Assembly (NCBI RefSeq): GCF_022829345.1
Contig: NZ_JAKSXV010000106.1
Location: 1-64,000, forward strand
Length of the DNA stretch: 64,000 nucleotides
Source: Methylobacterium sp. J-090
GTDB lineage: Bacteria; Pseudomonadota; Alphaproteobacteria; Rhizobiales; Beijerinckiaceae
Reading direction: 5' to 3'
How positions within the stretch are numbered: the stretch's first letter is position 1; every line of letters starts with the position of its first letter. The notes beneath the pieces were generated by a model, which was given only the letters and a program-made list of their open reading frames with translations, made no database searches and had not been told where the DNA came from. Positions 38,701 through 46,251 of the stretch are shown here, one piece after another. The position numbers and the translations under genes were made by a program.

Positions 38701-38857
38701 CGACGAGCTCGTGTTCGAGGCGCCGGAGGACGAGGTCGAGAAGGCCCTGCCGGTGATCTCGCGGATCATGGTCGAGGCACCGGCGCCGGCTTTGACGCTC
38801 CGAGTGCCTCTGGTGGTGGAGGCGCGGGCGGCGTTGAACTGGGAGGAGGCGCACTGA
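35780..38857 (+). CDS. polA: DNA polymerase I
   Basis: 1025 residues. The 5' nuclease occupies about 1-310 (IILVDGSSFIFRAYFQS, ATYSRQAEARGAG, ISSDKDLMQLV-type motif VSSDKDLMQLV). The 3'-5' exonuclease is intact: DTETD near 427, KVGQNLKYDLS near 510 and YAAEDAD near 591. The polymerase has motif A SADYSQIELR near 797, motif B RRAKTINFGIIYG near 849 and motif C LQVHDELVFEA near 973. The protein is longer than E. coli Pol I (928) because of a Pro/Asp-rich linker at about 325-400. No clear ribosome site precedes the ATG. It fills gaps, removes primers and repairs DNA. Confidence 0.97.
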   Translation: MTAASSEKPVGPGDQIILVDGSSFIFRAYFQSINQDQKYNTRPSDGLPTGAVRLFCTKIAQFVQEGAAGVMPTHLAIVFDKSEGSFRKELYPDYKGHRPDAPDDLKRQMPLMRDAVRAFGLQPIELIRYEADDLIATYSRQAEARGAGVIIVSSDKDLMQLVGPLVRFYDFESGVKGKPGHRPERNLDRDAIIAKWEGLAPEQIGDALALIGDTSDNVPGVPGIGLKTAAALIKEYGSLDALLERAGEIKQPKRRETLLASIDQARLSRKLVALEENVPVPVPLDDLRLPKPDPQKLVGFLKAMEFNTLTRRIAAMLHVDPEAVQPDPALLPQRAEAEDAPFATQALGDPVPLPPGAGPEVDPFDDLDLPDVAPKPRRSSEATPADLVGARATESVKPFDTAAYETIGLVEQLDAWIAEAEEAGVVAVDTETDALDAINSNLVGISLCVAPGRAAYIPLRHLDPVKASEGDLFGDAKAATDVFQPAAGQIDLKVVIARLKPLLENPGVLKVGQNLKYDLSVLTRYGIDVAPFDDTMLISYVLDAGKGGHGMDELARRHLGHQPITFADVAGTGKAKTTFDRVPLDRATAYAAEDADVTLRLWRMMKPRLVAERRVTVYETLERPLVSVVARMEAQGIRVDRNMLSRLSGDFSQILVRLEEEIQEDAGEKFQVSSPKQIGDILFGKMGLPGAKKTPNGQWATPATLLEELAQAGHELPKKILEWRQLAKLKSTYTDSLQQHADRETDRVHTSFSLAATTTGRLSSSDPNLQNIPIRTEEGRRIRRAFVAAEGNRLISADYSQIELRLLAHIADIPQLRQAFADGIDIHAATASAMFGVPLSEMTPDLRRRAKTINFGIIYGISAFGLADRLGIGREEASAFIKQYFERFPGIRAYIDDTKRLCRDLGYVTTLFGRVCHYPQIRSNNPNERASVERQAINAPIQGSAADIIRRAMIRMEDALKAEKLNVRMLLQVHDELVFEAPEDEVEKALPVISRIMVEAPAPALTLRVPLVVEARAALNWEEAH

Positions 38858-38963
38858 GACTGCGCAACCGGCCCTCGGATATCCGGTTCGCGCCGATCAG
38901 AAGGCGCGTTCCGTGACGGGTCGCCACCGGAGGAGGCGGCAGAGGGCCCATGGCCGACCGCGC

Positions 38964-38992
38964 CGCGTGCATTGCGCATCTGCAATGGCGCG
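38964..38992. other. Imperfect hairpin downstream of polA
   Basis: CGCGTGCATTGC (38964-38975) pairs with GCAATGGCGCG (38982-38992) apart from one bulge, around a 6-nt loop. It lies about 110 bp after polA and has no T-run. It could contribute to termination or to RNA structure. Confidence 0.35.
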
Positions 38993-39056
38993 TGATGGAG
39001 CGTGTTCGCGCAAGGTAAAGCTTGGTGCGCTGCAGCACAGCCATGCATCCCAGGCC

Positions 39057-39081
39057 GGAACACCCCCGTTAAGAAAGCGTT
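39057..39081 (+). promoter_or_regulatory. EcfG-type (general stress response) promoter match
   Basis: GGAAC at 39057-39061 and CGTT at 39078-39081 are separated by 16 nt, an exact fit to GGAAC-N16/17-CGTT. Transcription would start near 39088, leaving a leader of about 58 nt before the DUF4142-like gene. Confidence 0.65.
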
Positions 39082-39145
39082 GCCGGCGGACGACACGTTC
39101 CATCACCACAAGCGCCATCAAGGCGCGTGAGGACCATTCTCCGCC

Positions 39146-39868
39146 ATGATCAACACCAAGCTTCTCGCCGCCCTCGGCTTCTCCGTCGCCGCCCTCGCCA
39201 CTCCGGCGCTGGCCCAGGAGCCCCTCTCGTTCCGCGTGGCGCCGCAGTATGACGGCAATTCCGTCGAGGCCCGCGACACCTCGGCCTTCCGCTCCGCCGC
39301 CCTGAAGTCGGACGCGGTCAGCATCGAGTCGAGCCGCATCGCTCTGGAGCGCTCGCGCAACCCGAACGTCCGCAACTACGCCAAGAACGTGCTGATCGAG
39401 CGTGAGGCCACCACCAAGGCGCTGCTGCCCGAGGGCACCTCGCTCACCGCCGGCGGCACCGTCGTCTCCGACACCCAGCCGTTCGAGACCCGCCTCGATA
39501 ATCCCGTCGGCGTCGTGCTCGCCCCGGTGACGATCTCGGCCACCATCGCCCAGAAGATCGTCGGCGGCGTGCTCGGCGGCGTCGGCCTCGTCGACAACAG
39601 CCCCGGTGAGCCCGGCCGCCGCGTCGCCATCGGCCCCGAGGGTCAGGCTCGCATCGACAGCCTCAAGAACGCCCGCAGCGCCCGCGAATTCGACCGCACC
39701 TACGCCCGCCAGCAGGCCCGCTCGGATGCCCGGACCCTCGGCCTGTACGAGGCCTACTCGCGCAACGGCGACAGCACCCAGGGTCGCGAGTTCGCCAACC
39801 AGGCGCTCCCCTACATCGCCAACCAGCACGGCCATTCGGCCGTCCTCGCCGACCGCATCGGCGGCTGA
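39146..39868 (+). CDS. Secreted DUF4142-like protein
   Basis: 240 residues. MINTKLLAALGFSVAALATPALAQ is a Sec signal peptide. The mature part has the DUF4142 pattern in two blocks: FRSAALKSDAVSIESSRIALERSRNPNVRNYAKNVL-type helices (residues about 50-90) and FDRTYARQQARSDARTLGLYE near 185. A ~75-residue Gly/Val-rich insertion with a hydrophobic stretch (LAPVTISATIAQKIVGGVLG) separates them. DUF4142 proteins are periplasmic ferritin-like helical bundles, often stress-induced. An EcfG-type promoter match lies 65 bp upstream and a strong terminator follows. Confidence 0.82.
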   Translation: MINTKLLAALGFSVAALATPALAQEPLSFRVAPQYDGNSVEARDTSAFRSAALKSDAVSIESSRIALERSRNPNVRNYAKNVLIEREATTKALLPEGTSLTAGGTVVSDTQPFETRLDNPVGVVLAPVTISATIAQKIVGGVLGGVGLVDNSPGEPGRRVAIGPEGQARIDSLKNARSAREFDRTYARQQARSDARTLGLYEAYSRNGDSTQGREFANQALPYIANQHGHSAVLADRIGG

Positions 39869-39889
39869 TCCGCACGCGATCGCCTGACG

Positions 39890-39925
39890 AAAGGGCCGCC
39901 CCGATGGGGCGGCCCTTTCTCGTTT
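39890..39925. terminator. Bidirectional intrinsic terminator
   Basis: Stem 39890-39902 (AAAGGGCCGCCCC) pairs with 39906-39918 around a 3-nt loop GAT, followed by TCTCGTTT. It ends the DUF4142-like gene and serves the convergent regulator gene, whose stop lies at 39925. Confidence 0.88.
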
Positions 39926-40686
39926 CAGATGGCGGCAGCCGGGTCGCCGCCCAAGGGATTGCCCTCGTCCTCGTTGCGGGTCCCGCTCCGGCGGCGCGCG
40001 CCGCGATCCATGAGCGAGCGGCCGAGCGCCCGGAACGGCGCGGTGAGGCGGCGGGCGTCGTCGGCGCGCTCCATGAAGCGCTCGCCGTTGCGGATTTCCT
40101 TGTCGAGCTTCGCCATGGTGCGGGCAAGGGCCGGATCGTCGTCGTGGAGCCACACCTCGACGGTGCGGGCGAAGGCGACGACCACGCCCTGGAGCTTGAG
40201 GCGCCCGAGCGGCCCCTCGGTGTTGATGCCGGCCGCCGCCAGCATGAAGCGATGGGAGTTGAGGGCCACGCCGTTGAGCGCCAGCATGGAGAGCGGATCG
40301 CCGCGCAGGGCATAGGAGATCCGCCGCAGGGCGTCCTTGTAAGGCGTCATCGCGTCGAGGCGGCGCATGAGCACGTCGAACAGGCGCTCGCGGGTTGGCT
40401 CCTCGGCGAGATCCGTCGCGTCGCCCTCCAGCACCTTGCGGTCGAGGATCTTGGCGAGGCCGCCCAGGACCGCGCCCTTCGACGGGAACAGGTCGCGGAA
40501 CTCGGCCAGAGTCAGGCCGGCTTCCCGGGCGATGTCGCCGACCTCGATGTCGTTCCAGGGCTGCTCGGCGGCGAGCCGCATCAGCGCCGCGACGGCGGCC
40601 TCGCGGGGCGACGGCTTGGACGACGGCTTGGGCGCCGCCACGGCGACGTCGGTGCCGATGGGGTCGGTCTCGGAAGGGTTGGGCAT
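39925..40686 (-). CDS. TetR-family transcriptional regulator
   Basis: 253 residues. The N-terminal HTH spans about 30-75: REAAVAALMRLAAEQPWNDI, then VGDIAREAGLTLAEFRDLFPSKGAVLGGL, with the typical TetR helix 2-3 and F-x-x-K region. The rest is a helical ligand/dimer domain with LFDVLMRRLDAMTPYKDAL; part of this resembles COQ9-like domains. The C-terminal tail is Arg-rich. ATG 40686 has an AGGA upstream; ATG 40719 would add 11 residues. Target genes are unknown. Confidence 0.85.
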   Translation of the reverse strand: MPNPSETDPIGTDVAVAAPKPSSKPSPREAAVAALMRLAAEQPWNDIEVGDIAREAGLTLAEFRDLFPSKGAVLGGLAKILDRKVLEGDATDLAEEPTRERLFDVLMRRLDAMTPYKDALRRISYALRGDPLSMLALNGVALNSHRFMLAAAGINTEGPLGRLKLQGVVVAFARTVEVWLHDDDPALARTMAKLDKEIRNGERFMERADDARRLTAPFRALGRSLMDRGARRRSGTRNEDEGNPLGGDPAAAI

Positions 40687-40756
40687 GGGTGTGCGATCCT
40701 CGTCCGTGTCCCCTCCCATGTAGGGCGAATCCGGCGGGGTCGTTAGGGCGATCACC

Positions 40757-41569
40757 CTAACCGGACAATTCGCCCGCCCGGTGCCGGCCCGCCGCCACAG
40801 CCTCGCGCATGAGGTCGGGGACGCCACCGTCGCGCATGAGCACCGCGAGAGCCGCGGCGGTGGTGCCGCCGGGGGAGGTCACGTCCTGGCGCAGGAGCCC
40901 CGCGTCGCGGTCCGTGGCGTCGAGGAGGGCGCCCGAACCCGAGACCGTGGCGCGGGCGAGCCGCGCGGCCATGGCGGCGGGGAGACCGGCGGCGATGCCG
41001 GCCTGCGCCATCGCTTCGGCCAGGAGGAACACGTAGGCCGGACCGGACCCGGAGACGGCGGTGAGCGCGTCGATGAGGCCCTCGTCGTCGAGCCACTCCA
41101 CGAGGCCGACGCTGGCGAGCAGCGCATCGGCCTGGGCGCGCCGGACCGCATCCACCCCCTCGCTCGCCACGGCGCCGGTGGCGCCCCGGCCGATGCTGGC
41201 GGGGAGGTTGGGCATGGCGCGGACGATGGCCCGCGCCCGGGGTAGGCGGGCGCGGAGATCCGCGATGGTCTTGCCGGCGAGGATCGACACCACGAGGGTG
41301 CGCGCACCGGCGAGCTCCGCCAGCATCGGCGCGGCGGCGTCGAGCCCCTGCGGCTTCATCGCCAGCACGAGGGCGTCGGATGCGGGCACGGTGGCCGGGT
41401 TGAGGGCGAGGCCGCGCGCCGCGCACAGGGCCTCGATCTCGGGCGAGGGCTGGGGGTCGAGGATCGTGGTGCGGGCCGGATCGAGGCCGCCGGCGAGCCA
41501 GCCGGCGAGCATCGCGCTCCCCATCTTCCCGGCGCCGACGAGGGTGAGGGAGGCGGGAAGTGCGCTCAC
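40757..41569 (-). CDS. proC: Pyrroline-5-carboxylate reductase
   Basis: 270 residues. Rossmann motif LTLVGAGKMGSAMLAGWL at the N-terminus, LVLAMKPQGLDAAAP, RAMPNLPASIGRGATG, and the conserved ALTAVSGSGPAYVFLLAEAM with DVTSPGGTTAAAL in the C-terminal dimer domain. It carries out the last step of proline synthesis with NAD(P)H. The GTG start at 41569 overlaps the stop of the YbjN gene (GTGA), so the two are translationally coupled. Confidence 0.95.
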   Translation of the reverse strand: MSALPASLTLVGAGKMGSAMLAGWLAGGLDPARTTILDPQPSPEIEALCAARGLALNPATVPASDALVLAMKPQGLDAAAPMLAELAGARTLVVSILAGKTIADLRARLPRARAIVRAMPNLPASIGRGATGAVASEGVDAVRRAQADALLASVGLVEWLDDEGLIDALTAVSGSGPAYVFLLAEAMAQAGIAAGLPAAMAARLARATVSGSGALLDATDRDAGLLRQDVTSPGGTTAAALAVLMRDGGVPDLMREAVAAGRHRAGELSG

Positions 41570-42069
41570 GCCTCGCCTTCGGTCTCGAACAGAACGGCGT
41601 CGAGGGAGTCCCGGGCGGACTTGCCGGCCCAGATCACGAACTGGAACGCCTGATAGTAGCGCTCGCACGCGTCCACGGCCGATTTCAGCATCATGGTGCA
41701 CTGGTTCTGCGTCGGCGTGGACCCGCCCGTCAGCAGGAGCGAGTGGCGGAACATCACCACGCTGTCCGTCGACCACAGGTCGAAATGTCCGACCCAGAGC
41801 TGCTCGTTGATGAGCGACACCAGCCGGAGGACCTCCGTGCGGCGGCGCTCGGGCACCTTGAGGTCGAAGGCGCAGGCCACGTGCAGGGCCTCCACGTCCT
41901 CGATCCAGGTGAAGGCGACGTGGTAATCGGCCCAGCGCCCGGCCACCGAGACGGACATCTCGTCGGTCTCGGCCCGGTCGAAGATCCAGTCGCGCAGCGA
42001 CGCGAGACGCTCGACGATGTCGAGGGGGTGCTCGTGCCGGTCGTGATCTTCGATGTGGAGTTGGGTCAT
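41566..42069 (-). CDS. YbjN domain-containing protein
   Basis: 167 residues with the YbjN pattern: HPLDIVERLASLRDWIFDRA, VSVAGRWADYHVAFTWIED, VLRLVSLINEQLWVGHFDLW, and CTMMLKSAVDACERYYQAFQFVIW. The fold resembles type III secretion chaperones; the cellular role is not settled. ATG 42069 was chosen because earlier in-frame codons read as non-coding. It precedes and overlaps proC, an arrangement common in Hyphomicrobiales next to ubiK. Confidence 0.9.
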   Translation of the reverse strand: MTQLHIEDHDRHEHPLDIVERLASLRDWIFDRAETDEMSVSVAGRWADYHVAFTWIEDVEALHVACAFDLKVPERRRTEVLRLVSLINEQLWVGHFDLWSTDSVVMFRHSLLLTGGSTPTQNQCTMMLKSAVDACERYYQAFQFVIWAGKSARDSLDAVLFETEGEA

Positions 42070-42384
42070 GGCGGTCCAGTTTGGCGATCCGGCACGGATC
42101 GTCGGCGTGTTGTGAAGCGGTCCGGTGTCCCGGCATTCCCTCTCCCTGGCATCGGCCAAGCTCATCCGCTCGGGCGATACGTTCGGCCTCAATCGAGGTC
42201 GGGACAGGGTGGTTCGGGACAAGGGCGAATCAGGTCATGGCTCACTATAGACCGCGCCGGACTCGGCTTTCAAAGCGCGCCGGAAACCCGGTGAACAGGA
42301 AAGCGACCGTCCACCGTGTCCTTCCTGTGCACAAGCGCGGTCGCCGGAAAGAGGCCCTGGACCGCGCTCGTCTCGGGTGTCGGA
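42070..42384. other. Intergenic region, nothing recognised
   Basis: About 315 bp between the ubiK stop and the YbjN start, both on the minus strand. No hairpin terminator, small gene or consensus promoter is evident. Confidence 0.4.
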
Positions 42385-42693
42385 TCAGATCGCTTCCGAG
42401 GCGCCCGGACCCTGCTCGGGCCCGAGCTTGGCTTCCAGGGCGGCGACGCGGTGGGCGAGGGCGTCGTTCTGGCTGCGCAGGGCGGCGACCATGTCGCGCA
42501 GCACGTCGAGTTCCTCGCGCGAGGCGATGTCCATGTCGCGGATCAGGCGTTCGAACTGCGCCTTCACCACCGTCTCAGCCTCGCGGCGCACCCCCTGCGC
42601 GGCGCCGGCGGCGTCGGTCATCAGGCGGGCGAAATCGTCGAACAGGCGGTTGCTGCCGGGGCGATCTGAGCCTGGCCGGTCGGAGCTTTGCAT
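42385..42693 (-). CDS. ubiK: Ubiquinone biosynthesis accessory factor UbiK (BMFP/YqiC family)
   Basis: 102 residues. RLFDDFARLMTDAAGAAQGV then VVKAQFERLIRDMDIASREELDVLRDMVAALR and an Ala/Leu-rich coiled coil (HRVAALEAKL). 'R-x-D-(M/L)-x-x-R-E-E-(F/L)-(D/E)-V' is the BMFP signature. UbiK forms trimers with UbiJ and aids aerobic ubiquinone synthesis; BMFP also has membrane-fusogenic activity. Located just upstream of the YbjN-proC pair. Confidence 0.9.
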   Translation of the reverse strand: MQSSDRPGSDRPGSNRLFDDFARLMTDAAGAAQGVRREAETVVKAQFERLIRDMDIASREELDVLRDMVAALRSQNDALAHRVAALEAKLGPEQGPGASEAI

Positions 42694-42967
42694 CGGTCGT
42701 CTCCCGGGAAAATCGGCCGCCCTCCGCGTCCATGAGGGGCACGGAACCGGCGTCCAGTCCGAGCGACATAAGAATCGGCGCGGGTTCCGGCAATCCGTTC
42801 CGGCTTCCGGCGGACGGTTATTGCCGGACGTGTCGGACGCCGCGTCCGAAACAGCCGGTTACAAATCGGGTGGCGCACCCCCCTTCGCCCCGCCCGCGCG
42901 AGGCTGCATAACCGGGGGACGGAGGATCCCGCGTCCTCACCTGCCGTCCAAGCCCACGACCCGCGTC

Positions 42968-43690
42968 ATGACCCAGCCCGCGACCCCTCACATCCTCGTG
43001 GTCGAGGACGATCGCGAGATCAGCGCCCTCGTGGCGCGGTATCTCAGGGCCAATGCGTGCCGCGTCACCGTGGCGGGCGACGGGCGCGCCATGGACCAGG
43101 CCCTGAACGACGCCCGCGTCGATCTCGTGGTCCTCGACCTGATGCTGCCCGGCGAGGACGGCCTCAGCCTGTGTCGCCGCCTGCGGACGACTTCGAACGT
43201 GCCGATCCTGATGCTCACCGCCAAGGCCGAGGAGATCGACCGCATCATCGGCCTCGAGATCGGCGCCGACGACTACCTCGGCAAGCCGTTCAACCCGCGC
43301 GAGCTCCTGGCGCGCATCCGCGCCATCCTCCGGCGGGGTTCGGCCGGGGAGGGCGACGACGAGGGCGGCGTGCGCCGCCTGCACTTCCTCGACTGGATTC
43401 TCGACGTGTCCCTGCGCCAGCTCCTCAGCCCGGAGGGCGCGCGCATCGCCGTCACGGGCGCGGAGTTCGACCTCCTCCACGCCCTGTGCCTGCGCCCGGG
43501 CCGGGTCCTGTCCCGCGATCAGCTCCTCGACCTGACGCAGGGGCGGGCCGCCGGCCCGTACGAGCGCAGCATCGACGTCCTCATCAGCCGCATCCGTCAG
43601 AAGATCGAGCGCGATCCGCGCAGCCCCGAGATCATCCGCACCATCCGCTCGGGCGGCTACCTGTTCACGCCGGAGGTCACCCGCACATGA
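42968..43690 (+). CDS. OmpR-family response regulator
   Basis: 240 residues. Receiver residues 1-120: ILVVEDDREISALV, VVLDLMLPGEDG with phospho-Asp near 55, ILMLTAKAEE and LGKPFNPREL. A winged-helix domain follows from about 135: VTGAEFDLLHALCLRPGRVL, RSIDVLISRIRQKIE, IRTIRSGGYLF. No strong ribosome site precedes the ATG. The stop overlaps the kinase ATG. The sensing signal and target promoters are unknown. Confidence 0.93.
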   Translation: MTQPATPHILVVEDDREISALVARYLRANACRVTVAGDGRAMDQALNDARVDLVVLDLMLPGEDGLSLCRRLRTTSNVPILMLTAKAEEIDRIIGLEIGADDYLGKPFNPRELLARIRAILRRGSAGEGDDEGGVRRLHFLDWILDVSLRQLLSPEGARIAVTGAEFDLLHALCLRPGRVLSRDQLLDLTQGRAAGPYERSIDVLISRIRQKIERDPRSPEIIRTIRSGGYLFTPEVTRT

Positions 43691-45075
43691 GGGCCTCGCC
43701 GAAACTGCGCCTCGCCGCCCTGTGGCCCGGCAGCGTCGCCGGGCAGATCGCCCTCCTCATCGTCGCCGCCATGGTGGTGACCCATGCGGTGGCGACCCTT
43801 GCCTTCTTCACCCTGCGCGAGCCGTGGCGGCCCGACGATCATCCGGGCGTCGCCGCCACCCGGATCGCGACCCTCGCGCGCCTCCTCGACGCCACGCCGG
43901 CGCCCGAACGCGACGACCTCCTGCGCGCCGCCGCCCGAACCCTGCCGACCCTTCGGATCGCATCCTGGCCCGCCTCCGCGCCGGCCGGCACGGCGAGCGA
44001 GGCGCTGGCGTCGCACACGGTCGTGCAGCGCGTGCGCGACGGGTTCGCCCGGTCGCTCGCCATCACCGACCTCGACGCGGCCGACACGCCGCCCGGCATC
44101 CGGGTCGGAATCGTCACGCCGGAGGGCGCGCGCTTCTCCGCCCTGGTGCCCGACGACGACCGCCCGCCGATCCGGCAGGGGGCCATCGTCGTCACCTTCC
44201 TGTTCCTGGCCGTGGTCCTGTCGCTCATCACCGTATGGGCGGCGCGTGCCCTCACCCGGCCGCTCGCCCGCCTCGCCCAGGCGGCGGAGGCGTTCGGCAC
44301 CCGCATGAACGTCGTCGCCCTGCCCGAGCGCGGGCCGCAGGAGGTCATCGCCGTCGCGCAGGCCCTCGACCGCATGCGCGCCCGGGTGCGCCGCCTCGTC
44401 GACGACCGCACCCAGATGCTGGCGGCCATCAGCCACGACCTGCGCACGCCCATCACCCGCCTGCGCCTGCGCGCCGAGTTCATCGAGGACGACCACGCCC
44501 GGACCATGACCCTGCGCGACCTCGACCAGATGAACGGCCTCGTCGAGGCGGCCCTGTCCTTCGTGCGCGACGGCCAGAGCGGAGAGGAGCGCGCCGTGAC
44601 GCTCATCGACGTCGCCTCCCTGGTCCAGACCGTGTGCGACGGGTTCGCAGACGTCGGTGCGGACGTCCAGGTCGCGGCCACCCGCCACGTCCTCGTGCGC
44701 GGCCGGCCCGACGAGTTGCAGCGCGCGGTGATGAATCTGGTCGACAACGCCGTGAAGTACGGTGGGAGCGCGCGTCTGCGGATCGCCCAGACGGAGCACA
44801 GGGTGGTGGTGGAGGTGAGTGACGACGGCCCCGGTATTCCGGAATCCGAGCGCGAGGCGATGCTGCAGCCGTTCGTACGCGGCGACCGGGCGCGCAACCT
44901 CGACACGGCGAGCGGCTTCGGCCTCGGCCTGTCCATCGTCGTCGCCATCGCGGAGGCCCATGACGGGCGCCTGACCCTGACCAACCGGAGCCCGCGCGGC
45001 CTCACCGCCCGCCTCGAACTGCCCCTGGCGGCGGGGGCGGCCCGTCCCGTCCCGGAGCGGATCGCGGCGGAGTAG
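43687..45075 (+). CDS. Membrane sensor histidine kinase
   Basis: 462 residues. Two membrane segments (IALLIVAAMVVTHAVATLAFF and AIVVTFLFLAVVLSLITVWAA) bound a ~145-residue periplasmic domain. A HAMP linker follows, then HisKA with phospho-His in AAISHDLRTPITRLRLR near residue 248, and HATPase (MNLVDNAVKYGG, DDGPGIPE, GFGLGLSIV). Architecture is EnvZ-like. It overlaps the response regulator by 4 nt (ATGA). Confidence 0.93.
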   Translation: MRASPKLRLAALWPGSVAGQIALLIVAAMVVTHAVATLAFFTLREPWRPDDHPGVAATRIATLARLLDATPAPERDDLLRAAARTLPTLRIASWPASAPAGTASEALASHTVVQRVRDGFARSLAITDLDAADTPPGIRVGIVTPEGARFSALVPDDDRPPIRQGAIVVTFLFLAVVLSLITVWAARALTRPLARLAQAAEAFGTRMNVVALPERGPQEVIAVAQALDRMRARVRRLVDDRTQMLAAISHDLRTPITRLRLRAEFIEDDHARTMTLRDLDQMNGLVEAALSFVRDGQSGEERAVTLIDVASLVQTVCDGFADVGADVQVAATRHVLVRGRPDELQRAVMNLVDNAVKYGGSARLRIAQTEHRVVVEVSDDGPGIPESEREAMLQPFVRGDRARNLDTASGFGLGLSIVVAIAEAHDGRLTLTNRSPRGLTARLELPLAAGAARPVPERIAAE

Positions 45076-45132
45076 GTTTTTCGGGCGCGGCGACCGGCTC
45101 ACCGCGGGGCGAGCCGATCAGGCCGGGACCGA

Positions 45133-45789
45133 TCAGAACTCCATGTCGAGTTCCTCGATCTCGTCGGGCTCGGCGAGCGCCGAATCGGTCCATTCCTGCA
45201 TCAACGGCCAGGCCAGGATGGTGTCGCGGTAGGCGGCGGTCTTGCCAGAGACCGGCACGTCGTAAGTGACGAACCGCGTGCACACGGGGGCCAGCATCGC
45301 GTCGGCGAGGCTCGGCGTCTCCCCGAACAGGTAGGGGCCATCGTAGCGCGACAGGCATTCGTCCACGATGGTGACGATGCGGTCGATGTCGCCGCGCGCG
45401 CCATTGAAGATCTTGAACTGGGTGTGGCGCGCCTTGAGGTTCATCGGCAGGGCCGAGCGCAAGTTGATGAAGCCACCATGCATCTCGCCCGCGATCGAGC
45501 GGCAATGGGCGCGGGCCACCGCGTCCTTCGGCAGGAATCCGGCCTCGGGCCGGATCTCGTTGAGATACTGGGCGATGGCGAGCGTATCCCACACGATGAT
45601 GTCGCCGTGGCACAGGCGCGGTACGAGGAAGGACGGCGAGAGGTGGAGCAGTTCCGCCCGGGTCGAGGCGTCGTTGCCCGAGAGCAGTTCCGTCTCGAAG
45701 TCGAGGCCCGCCATCCGGCAGACGAGCCAGCCGCGCAGGGACCACGACGAATAGTTGCGACTCGAAATGGTGAGTGTCGCCGCTGGCAT
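45133..45789 (-). CDS. Glutathione S-transferase family protein
   Basis: 218 residues. Thioredoxin-like N-domain: LTISSRNYSSWSLRGWLVCR, the SPSFLVPRL cis-Pro segment and IIVWDTLAIAQYLNEIRP with the glutathione-gamma-Glu site. The helical C-domain has LFGETPSLADAMLAPVCTRF (N-capping box). The SRNYSSWSLR active-site region, with Ser/Tyr, resembles the beta/zeta-like bacterial GST group. Substrate unknown. GGGGGA precedes the ATG. Confidence 0.9.
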   Translation of the reverse strand: MPAATLTISSRNYSSWSLRGWLVCRMAGLDFETELLSGNDASTRAELLHLSPSFLVPRLCHGDIIVWDTLAIAQYLNEIRPEAGFLPKDAVARAHCRSIAGEMHGGFINLRSALPMNLKARHTQFKIFNGARGDIDRIVTIVDECLSRYDGPYLFGETPSLADAMLAPVCTRFVTYDVPVSGKTAAYRDTILAWPLMQEWTDSALAEPDEIEELDMEF

Positions 45790-46251
45790 GGGTGTTCCCC
45801 CGGGGTGCTCGCCGGCCGTATGCGGAGCTTACGGACCGATGGTGGTCGCCGATCCAAGACTCGTGCCGGATGGCGTCCGCCGCAAGCCCATTCGGCCGAT
45901 GCCCGAACCGACCCTCGACGTGACGGCACGGAGGCTCGGGGGCGGGAGCCGACGGAACCGGAGCCGCGGCGACGGAATTGTCTCCTTTGGGCGTGCGATC
46001 CTCGCACAACCCAAGCTTCGCACAACCCAAGATGAGATATCGTGCCGATCCCGAGCGCAGGCCGGATTTGATCGGGGCGGGGACGGCAAGTGATGCATAC
46101 GTACAACAGCCTCGGTGGATCGCTCCGGGCGCCCGTTGCTTTGGTGAGCCGCCTGGATCAGCCTGACGCCCCATCGGTGGCGGGCCCTTCGCCTCGCCCG
46201 TCCCCCGCGGACGTTTCACGATCTGGTCGTTCGCGTAGGAGTTCGGGCTTC
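45790..46251. promoter_or_regulatory. Divergent intergenic region with a doubled 14-bp motif
   Basis: TCGCACAACCCAAG occurs exactly at 46002-46015 and 46018-46031, separated by 2 nt (period 16). The pair lies about 220 bp upstream of the depolymerase ATG. It looks like tandem regulator sites or a local duplication. An in-frame ATG at 46090 would extend the depolymerase by 54 Arg/Ser/Pro-rich residues and was judged non-coding. Confidence 0.45.

Noticed and set aside
46090-46251. An N-terminal extension of the PHB depolymerase from an upstream ATG
   Set aside because: The 54 added residues are Ser/Pro/Arg-rich and unlike the family, and AGGAG precedes the ATG at 46252.
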